This document shows, piece by piece, positions 1 to 5,815 of a stretch of 7,241 nt of DNA. Within the stretch, counting starts at the first letter, position 1; each line of letters begins with the position of its first letter. Origin of the DNA: CAZGTQ01 sp964528575 (GTDB lineage: Bacteria; Planctomycetota; UBA1135; GCA-002686595). The notes below the pieces were generated by a model, which worked only from the letters and a program-made list of their open reading frames with translations, was not told the DNA's origin and ran no database searches. The DNA lies in NCBI GenBank assembly GCA_964528575.1, contig CAZGTQ010000398.1, positions 1 to 7,241 of the forward strand, in the 5' to 3' direction. Position numbers and translations under genes: made by a program.

Positions 1-1
1 C

Positions 2-1318
<1,317 letters not shown>

Positions 1319-1332
1319 GCGGCACGGCTCGA

Positions 1333-1372
1333 GCGCGTCCGGCGCTCCGCTCGCGCGGAGCGCAGGACGCGC
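1333..1372. terminator. Long GC hairpin between convergent genes; candidate bidirectional terminator
   Basis: Near-perfect inverted repeat in the 61-base gap between ahcY and the convergent selenoprotein gene. Outer stem 1333-1340 GCGCGTCC pairs with 1365-1372 GGACGCGC. A G/A mismatch (1341/1364) follows, then a 9-bp inner stem (1342-1350 with 1355-1363) and a four-base loop TCGC. It begins 14 bases after the ahcY stop and 7 bases beyond the last base of the opposing gene's stop. There is no T tract on either side, so it is not a canonical intrinsic terminator; it could act in both directions or protect 3' ends. Confidence 0.6.
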
Positions 1373-1379
1373 CGCGGGT

Positions 1380-2636
1380 CTACTCGACCACCGGCACGCG
1401 CACGACGACCCGCTCGCCGCCGCGCAGCAGCTCGACGTCGACCTCGTCTCCCGGCTCGCGCGTGAGACGCCACCACGCGTGCACGTGGTCGACCGAGCGG
1501 AAGTCGCGCTGCCCGCCGAGGGCGACGACGACGTCGCCCTCGCGCACGCCCGCGCGCGCGGCCGCCTCGCCGAAACGACGGTTGTCCCCCCACGTGACGA
1601 GATAGCCGACCTCGAACGCGAACGCGCCGGCGGCGAGCCCGAGCGCGACCTTGCGCTCCGCCGTCAGCTCCGGGCCGCCGAACCCCATCGCGGGCACGAG
1701 GCCCCACTTGAACGGCCGCCACGAGAATTCCAGCGGCGTCCCCGCCTTCCAACCCGGCGCAAGCGCGAGCTCGGTCTCGCGCTCCTCGTCGCCGCGCCGG
1801 TACGCGACGCGCAGCGGACCGCCGGCGCTCGGATGGCGCTCGAGCGTCCACGCGAGATCGGACACCGTCAGCACGCGCTGCTCGCCGACGCGCGCGAGCC
1901 GGTCCCCCGTCGCGAGTCCCGCCGCTTCAGCCGGCGAGCCCGGCTCGACGGAGACGAGGAGCTCCTGCTCGATCGCGTCGAGGTCGATGCCGATGCGCGC
2001 GGGCGGCGGATGGATCCAGACGTCCTTCGCGTCCCACGTGCCGCGCGCGACCCCGTCCTCGTAGAGCGCGGGGAAGACGCTGTGGCAGTGGATGCACTCG
2101 CCCTTGTCGCGCTTCGCGAACGCGGGGACGTCCTCGATCGCGCGTGGCTCGCGCCGCGGCGCCGGATCCCGATCGGCGTCGGGACGCGCGCCGTACGCCG
2201 CGTGCTCGTCGAGCGTCGCGCGCAGCACGCGCTCGAACGACTTCATCCCGAGCCAGCGATCCGCCCCGCGCCAGTCGCGCCCGCCGTAGCGGTGGTACAC
2301 GTGCCCGTCTGGGTGCATGAGCAGCACCGCGAACGTCAGGTCGTAGTCGAACCGGAACAGCTCGAGGTCGACGCCGCGCATGTCGACGACGCGCGCGCGG
2401 ACGTAGCGCTCGTACAGATCTTCGAGGTGCTGAGGCGGACGGACGACCTGCCCGTCGAAGGACGCACAGTCCCTTCAACGCTCTCAGCGAAAGACGAGCA
2501 GGACCGGCCGCCCGCTCTCGCGCGCCGCGGCAAACGCGTCGTCGAGGTCGAGGAACCACTCGGGCTCGCGCGCGGGCGCCGCGAGGGCCGCCAGGCCGAG
2601 CACGAGGACGAGCGCGAGGAGCAAGATGCGCGGCAT
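1380..2636 (-). CDS. Secreted thioredoxin-like selenoprotein with UxxUxxC motif, CxxCH and two PDZ domains (two in-frame UGA codons read as Sec)
   Basis: I read this as one 418-residue gene. The ATG at 2636 starts a signal peptide (hydrophobic residues 4-21, cleavage probably after ALAAPA). A thioredoxin-like beta-alpha-beta start follows (EWFLDLDDAFAAARESGRPV, then LLVFR), and then in frame UGA(51)-Glu-Arg-UGA(54)-Arg-Asp-Cys57. The frame continues unbroken through MRGVDLELFRFDYDLTFAVL and HVYHRYGGRD, a signature I associate with planctomycete thioredoxin/PDZ proteins. Next come CIHCH at 181-185, one PDZ domain at about 215-292 (GSPAEAAGL, GDRLARV) and a second, more divergent one at about 345-413. 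The UGAs fall where CxxC is expected, so both should encode selenocysteine; SECIS-like hairpins follow. A periplasmic thiol/selenol oxidoreductase role is inferred. The gene lies 22 bases after the 648-residue gene; no clear Shine-Dalgarno is visible. Ordinary gene callers would start it at Met86 (base 2381) and lose the active site. The alternative is a pseudogene with two nonsense mutations. I recall a 'Trx7/PDZ (seleno)protein' family name but could not check it. Confidence 0.85.
2438..2456 (-). promoter_or_regulatory. SECIS-like hairpin 2
   Basis: On the mRNA strand GACGGGC (2456-2450) pairs with GUCCGUC (2444-2438): seven pairs, one of them G-U, closing a five-base loop AGGUC with G in second place. 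From memory, that loop resembles the AGGUC part of the E. coli fdhF SECIS loop. The spacing fits the second UGA best and is also allowed for the first. Its first three bases (2454-2456) are shared with the end of hairpin 1, so the two full stems cannot form together, though hairpin 2 could form once a ribosome has opened hairpin 1. Confidence 0.6.
2454..2479 (-). promoter_or_regulatory. SECIS-like hairpin 1
   Basis: On the mRNA (minus) strand the 5' arm GUUGAAGGGAC (2479-2469) pairs with the 3' arm GUCCUUCGAC (2463-2454). This gives ten base pairs, one of them U-G, with one bulged G (2471) two pairs below a five-base loop UGUGC. A G in the first two loop bases, a short loop and a bulge near the tip agree with bacterial SECIS elements, which are bound by SelB. 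It is inside the coding sequence just downstream of the first UGA, as bacterial SECIS elements must be. Confidence 0.65.
2475..2477 (-). other. Predicted selenocysteine codon 2 (UGA, residue 54)
   Basis: Second in-frame TGA three codons after the first, at the second position of the CxxC motif and three residues before Cys57, giving UxxUxxC. The loop of the second hairpin begins at the 26th base after it. The codon lies inside the 5' arm of the first hairpin, so the ribosome must melt that hairpin before decoding it. Confidence 0.8.
2484..2486 (-). other. Predicted selenocysteine codon 1 (UGA, residue 51)
   Basis: In-frame TGA directly after VLLVFR, at the first position of the thioredoxin-type CxxC motif. 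The apical loop of the first downstream hairpin begins at the 16th base after this codon, and that of the second hairpin at the 35th. Both lie within the 16-37 base spacing I recall for bacterial SECIS elements. Confidence 0.8.
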
Positions 2637-2658
2637 GCGCGCCAGTCTACCCGACCGA

Positions 2659-4605
2659 CTACTCCTCGCGCAGGAGCGGGACGACGACGCGCACGACTTC
2701 GCCGCGCCGCACGTCGAGCTCGAAGCCGTCGATCGGCGCGTAACCCTCGATCGGGCCTCGGCTCGACAGCGCATAGCGCCCCGGCTCCCCGAACCACAGA
2801 TGATCGATGCTCCGCGCGATGTCGTGCGCGCCGCTCTCGACGTGCCGCGCGCCGAGCCGCCAGTCCCAGCTCCACGGCACGACCGTAACGCCGTCGACGA
2901 AGACGAAGCGCGCGCCCGTGCGCCGCCGGACGTCGAGCTCGAGCTCGTTCTGCCCGGGGAGCACGACGAGCGGCGCGTACGGATGAACGAGCTCCCAGCG
3001 CTCGCCGCGCAACGCGATCTCGAGCTCGCCCGCCGGCGCGACCCAGCGGAAGACGCCGTCCTGCGCGACGAGCGTGCGCGAGACCCACCCCTCGGTCCCC
3101 TCGAGCCGCGGCCCGTTCCAGTGCAGCACGTCGACGTCGGCGAGCTCGTTCGTGTCGGCGTCGACCGGCCGCAGCTCGACGAGCGCGGCCTCGGGCAGCT
3201 CGATCCGAGCCGAGCGCAGGCCCGCGGCGCCGACATCGAAGCTCGCGCGCCAGTCCGGCGGGGCGACGACGACCTCCCACGCGCCGGCGAACGGGAGCTC
3301 GAGCGCGAACGGCCGCTCGCGTCCCGCTCCGCCCACGGCGTGACGCACGGCCGGCTGCGCGACGCTCGTTCCCGTCCACGACTTCGTCGCGCCGCGCGCG
3401 ACGAAGCGCAGCTCGAGCGGCGGCTCGCCCCACGACGGCGGCACGACGACGACGCCCTCGAACGGCACGTCGCGCGCGGGGGCGTCCGCGGAGACGCCGA
3501 TCAGCGCCGCGGTGCGCCGGCCCGCCGCGACCTCCGTGCGCGTCTCGCCCAACACGATCGCCGCCTCCATCCAGCCGAGCTCGAGCCGGGCGCGGTACCA
3601 GCCCGGCGGGAGCGCGTCGAATGACACGCGCTCGCCCTCGGCGGCGCGCTCGACGTCGGGGTAGTCCCAGAGCCCCGGGTCCTCGCCGTCGCGCTCGAGC
3701 CGCAGCACGGCGCGCAGCGCCGGGTCGTAGCCGGCGAGCTCGACGTCGAGCGCGCCTGCGCGCTCGAGCGCGACCGTGTGCTCGCCGCCGTGCTCGTGGT
3801 CGATGACCGCGAGCGCGTACGCGTGGTCCGGCGCGCGCACCCAGAAGCTCTGCGCCGGGCGGCCGAGCAGGCGCGGCGGCGCCGGGAGGTCGAGCGGAGA
3901 GCGCGCGCCCGCGACGAGCGGCGGGCCCGCGGGGGGCGCGCCCGGATGGATCGCGCGCTGGTCGTGGTAGTACGGCCCCGCCGCGAAGACGTCGACGCCG
4001 TCCAGGTGCGCGCGCGTCTGGGCATCGACGACGTGCAGCGTCGCCGCGCGCACCACGTGGCCGCGCACTTCGAGCTCGCGCTCGCGCAGGCCGTCGTGGA
4101 CGGGGCCCTGGTCGGGCTCGACGAGCAGGACGCGACCGCCGAGCTCGAGCTCCTGCACGAAGAGGAAGTCGCCCGCGCGCGCCTCGAGCTCGAAGCGGCC
4201 CGCTCGCACGGCGAGCTCGCGCTCGCCGACGGGCTCGTTGTCGCGGCTGAGGACGATCACGACGCGGCCGTCCTCCTCGCGCCGTTCCTCTCCGCTCGGC
4301 AGCACGGCGATCGCGCGACCGCGGACGCGGACGGTGCGCGGCGGCGTATCCCAGTCGAGCAGCGGCGCGGCGCGCGGGGGCTCGTCGCGCGGCAGCGGCG
4401 CGAGCGGCGGCGCGGGAGCGCGCGCCGCGGGCGTCGCGTCGCCGCGCGCGGCGAGCGGCGTGGGATCGGACGCGGGGTCCTGCTGCGCCGACGCCGGGCG
4501 CAGCGCCAGGTCGGCGTCGCGCGCCTCGCGGCCGAGCAGCAGCGTGAGCGCGACCAGCCCACCGAGCGCGAGCCCCGCGCACGCGATGCGTCCGCCGCGG
4601 CTCAC
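2659..4605 (-). CDS. Membrane-anchored envelope protein with carboxypeptidase-regulatory-like beta-sandwich stretches, function unknown
   Basis: I chose the GTG at 4605 because GCGGAG ends 6 bases before it and because it puts a hydrophobic segment (residues 7-24, IACAGLALGGLVALTLLL) at the N-terminus. This gives 648 residues. An in-frame ATG at 4653 would add 16 residues but nearly reach the divergent gene. After the signal anchor comes a Pro/Ala-rich linker (about 36-90), then a long series of predicted beta strands. Two stretches look like carboxypeptidase-regulatory or Ig-like folds: about 187-210 (LHVVDAQTRAHLDGVDVFAAG) and about 475-555 (ELRPVDADTNELADVDVL, then a GxFRWVAPAGELEIALRG turn-strand pattern). 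Beyond the membrane segment it has essentially no cysteine and no catalytic motif I recognise, so a structural or binding role outside the cytoplasmic membrane is inferred. It precedes the selenoprotein gene by 22 bases on the same strand, probably as one operon. No confident family assignment. Confidence 0.82.
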   Translation of the reverse strand: MSRGGRIACAGLALGGLVALTLLLGREARDADLALRPASAQQDPASDPTPLAARGDATPAARAPAPPLAPLPRDEPPRAAPLLDWDTPPRTVRVRGRAIAVLPSGEERREEDGRVVIVLSRDNEPVGERELAVRAGRFELEARAGDFLFVQELELGGRVLLVEPDQGPVHDGLRERELEVRGHVVRAATLHVVDAQTRAHLDGVDVFAAGPYYHDQRAIHPGAPPAGPPLVAGARSPLDLPAPPRLLGRPAQSFWVRAPDHAYALAVIDHEHGGEHTVALERAGALDVELAGYDPALRAVLRLERDGEDPGLWDYPDVERAAEGERVSFDALPPGWYRARLELGWMEAAIVLGETRTEVAAGRRTAALIGVSADAPARDVPFEGVVVVPPSWGEPPLELRFVARGATKSWTGTSVAQPAVRHAVGGAGRERPFALELPFAGAWEVVVAPPDWRASFDVGAAGLRSARIELPEAALVELRPVDADTNELADVDVLHWNGPRLEGTEGWVSRTLVAQDGVFRWVAPAGELEIALRGERWELVHPYAPLVVLPGQNELELDVRRRTGARFVFVDGVTVVPWSWDWRLGARHVESGAHDIARSIDHLWFGEPGRYALSSRGPIEGYAPIDGFELDVRRGEVVRVVVPLLREE

Positions 4606-4611
4606 GTGACG

Positions 4612-4617
4612 CTCCGC
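4612..4617 (-). promoter_or_regulatory. Ribosome binding site deciding a GTG start
   Basis: GCGGAG on the minus strand, 6 bases before the GTG at 4605. The competing upstream ATG (4653) has no comparable purine run within reach inside the 54-base divergent gap, so this site favours the shorter protein. Confidence 0.55.
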
Positions 4618-4659
4618 TTTGCTCGCCCGCACCAGCCCGTGGCTTGGCACCATCTCGCC

Positions 4660-5127
4660 ATGAGCACCGTCACGTCCCGCAATGTACGCCGCCCGCTCCT
4701 CGCTGTCGCGCTCGCCGCCTTCGCGAGCCTCTGCGTCGCGTTCGCGCCCGCCGCGAGCCCGCGCGACGACGGGCCGCTGCACGACGCGATGGAAGAGCTG
4801 GGCGATCACCTGAAGACGATCGTGAAGTCGCTCGACGATCCCGAGGCGAAGGACGCGCGCCTCGCGGCGGTCGCCCGGATGCAGTCGCTCGTGCTCGTCG
4901 CGAAGCTCGAGCAGCCGAGCAACATGGCGGAGACTCCCGAGGCCGAGCGCGCGGCGCACGCGGTCGCGTTCCGCCGCGACCTCGCTAAGCTGCTCGGGGA
5001 GCTCGCCGACCTCGAGCTCGAGCTGATCGACGACGAGAACGATGCGGCGATGGAGCGCATCAAGGGCTCGCTCTACACGCTGCGCGAGGCTGCGCACGCG
5101 CGCTATCGCAAGCCGAAGCGCCGGTGA
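4660..5127 (+). CDS. Cytochrome b562-family protein (periplasmic four-helix bundle haem b protein)
   Basis: 155 residues with a Sec-type signal peptide (RNVRRPLLAVALAAFASLCVAFAPAA). The mature part aligns by eye with E. coli cytochrome b562 along its length. LHDAMEELGDHLKTIVKSL matches the first helix (NMETLNDNLKVIEK), and LREAAHARYR matches the last (TTRNAYHQKYR). The b562 haem ligands Met7 and His102 correspond to Met44 and His146 here, 102 residues apart against 95 in b562; the small difference can sit in the loop rich in Pro, Ala and Glu around 85-98. Without a CxxCH the haem would be non-covalent. A periplasmic electron-carrier role is inferred from the family; the true partner is unknown even in E. 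coli. The gene is divergent from the 648-residue gene with only 54 bases between starts. No Shine-Dalgarno is obvious before the ATG. It ends in TGA, showing UGA still terminates in this genome. Confidence 0.85.
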   Translation: MSTVTSRNVRRPLLAVALAAFASLCVAFAPAASPRDDGPLHDAMEELGDHLKTIVKSLDDPEAKDARLAAVARMQSLVLVAKLEQPSNMAETPEAERAAHAVAFRRDLAKLLGELADLELELIDDENDAAMERIKGSLYTLREAAHARYRKPKRR

Positions 5128-5135
5128 CGGCGCCG

Positions 5136-5162
5136 GCGACGGCGCCGGTGACGCGCCGTCGC
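5136..5162. terminator. Perfect 10-bp hairpin between convergent genes; candidate bidirectional terminator
   Basis: GCGACGGCGC (5136-5145) pairs perfectly with GCGCCGTCGC (5153-5162) around the loop CGGTGAC. It starts 8 bases after the cytochrome b562 stop and its last base touches the stop of the convergent CxxC gene. The gap also holds an alternative 7-bp GC stem (5128-5134 with 5141-5147) made by a near-tandem 12-base unit. There is no T tract, so termination is a positional inference. Confidence 0.55.
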
Positions 5163-5764
5163 TACCAGCGCTCGCCCGCCGCGTTCGCGCCGTCGCAGGA
5201 CGGGCAGCGGTCGCCGAAGCGCCTCTGCATCTCGGAGCCCTGCAGCGCCGCCATGCCCTGCTTGCGCCCCGCTTCGATCGCCGCGCGCATCTCGCCGCGC
5301 TCGTCGTCGCTCATGCGCAGGCGGTCGTAGCGGCGGTCGCACCAACGCCGGACGAGCGTCTCGAACATCTCGGACCGGGTGAGCCGGTCGACGCTCACGA
5401 GCTGCGCGTGCTCGTCCTCGGAGAGCCCGGGGCCGAAGCCGCGCGGGTCGTCCTGTTCGTCGCTCCCGCGGACCTTGAGCCAGGCTCCGATACGCGGGCC
5501 GCGGCCGTACACGAGGAGCGCGTCGCGGATCGGGCCGCAGATCGGGCAGCCGGGCACGAACAGGCCGGGCTCGCCGACGAGCTCGTCGGCGGCGAGCACG
5601 CTCTCGACGGCGCTCGGCCGCACGCCGTCCTCGTAGAGGCCCTCGAGGACGGCGAAGAACAAGAACTGCGAGCGCTCCTCGGGAGCGGGAGCGGCGTCCG
5701 GGCCCGTCCCGACGGACGCGCAAAGGGCCAGGGCGAGCGCTCCTGCGATGGTCTTCTTCGTCAT
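5162..5764 (-). CDS. Secreted protein with two CxxC motifs, uncharacterised planctomycete-type family
   Basis: 200 residues from the ATG at 5764, chosen because GAGGAA (5777-5772) stands 7 bases before it. A GTG 7 codons further upstream overlaps that site and is less likely. The signal peptide is MTKKTIAGALALALCASVG, with cleavage near GPDAAPA. The mature protein opens with FLFFAVLEGLYEDGV, then GLFVPGCPICGPIRDALLVYG with CPIC at 73-76, a lone Cys142 in RRWCDRRYDRLR, a charged helix (MSDDERGEMRAAIEAGRK), and CPSC at 187-190 close to the C-terminus. The two CxxC pairs could bind one metal ion (zinc or an iron centre) or form disulfides; neither sits in a thioredoxin-like fold I can recognise. 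I recall similar unnamed secreted proteins in Planctomycetota but cannot confirm this. It follows the FG-GAP gene on the same strand with 51 bases between them and ends convergently with the cytochrome b562 gene. Confidence 0.85.
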   Translation of the reverse strand: MTKKTIAGALALALCASVGTGPDAAPAPEERSQFLFFAVLEGLYEDGVRPSAVESVLAADELVGEPGLFVPGCPICGPIRDALLVYGRGPRIGAWLKVRGSDEQDDPRGFGPGLSEDEHAQLVSVDRLTRSEMFETLVRRWCDRRYDRLRMSDDERGEMRAAIEAGRKQGMAALQGSEMQRRFGDRCPSCDGANAAGERW

Positions 5765-5771
5765 GGCGATG

Positions 5772-5777
5772 TTCCTC
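5772..5777 (-). promoter_or_regulatory. Shine-Dalgarno site GAGGAA
   Basis: GAGGAA on the minus strand ends 7 bases before the ATG at 5764. It is the best ribosome binding site in the window and decides the start in favour of the 200-residue product. Confidence 0.65.
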
Positions 5778-5788
5778 GGGGCCACGAC

Positions 5789-5804
5789 GAGCGGGCTGCC
5801 GCTC
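5789..5804 (-). terminator. Short GC hairpin downstream of the FG-GAP gene, possible attenuator or terminator
   Basis: On the minus strand GAGCGG pairs with CCGCTC around the loop CAGC. It begins 11 bases after the FG-GAP stop and lies in the 51-base gap before the CxxC gene. It is short and has no U tract, so it may only reduce read-through or have no role. Confidence 0.3.
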
Positions 5805-5815
5805 CTGTTAGCGCA

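Noticed and set aside
1380..2636. Frameshift or broken gene instead of a selenoprotein
   Set aside because: Both halves lie in the same frame, no shift is needed, the body of the protein is intact, and both stops fall precisely on the CxxC positions. Two random nonsense mutations there are unlikely, although a sequencing check would still be useful.
2336..4582. Long open frames overlapping the 648-residue gene and other genes on both strands
   Set aside because: They are Arg/Ala-rich shadows caused by high GC. They lack recognisable motifs and clash with frames that carry signal peptides and family signatures.
4645..4660. TGGCAC as a sigma-54 promoter element before the cytochrome b562 gene
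   Set aside because: The matching downstream TTGC box is absent, and the site would overlap the start codon at 4660. No convincing sigma-70 boxes are visible in the 54-base divergent gap either.
5125..5147. TGA of the cytochrome b562 gene followed by a GC hairpin, as a third Sec codon
   Set aside because: The family ends at this point (AHARYRKPKRR). Reading through gives only a run of Arg codons and another TGA, and no redox site is involved.
5630..5650. LYEDGV shared by the CxxC protein and by the segment after CIHCH in the selenoprotein
   Set aside because: The match is only six residues and its position relative to the CxxC differs in the two proteins. Without further similarity it is probably chance.
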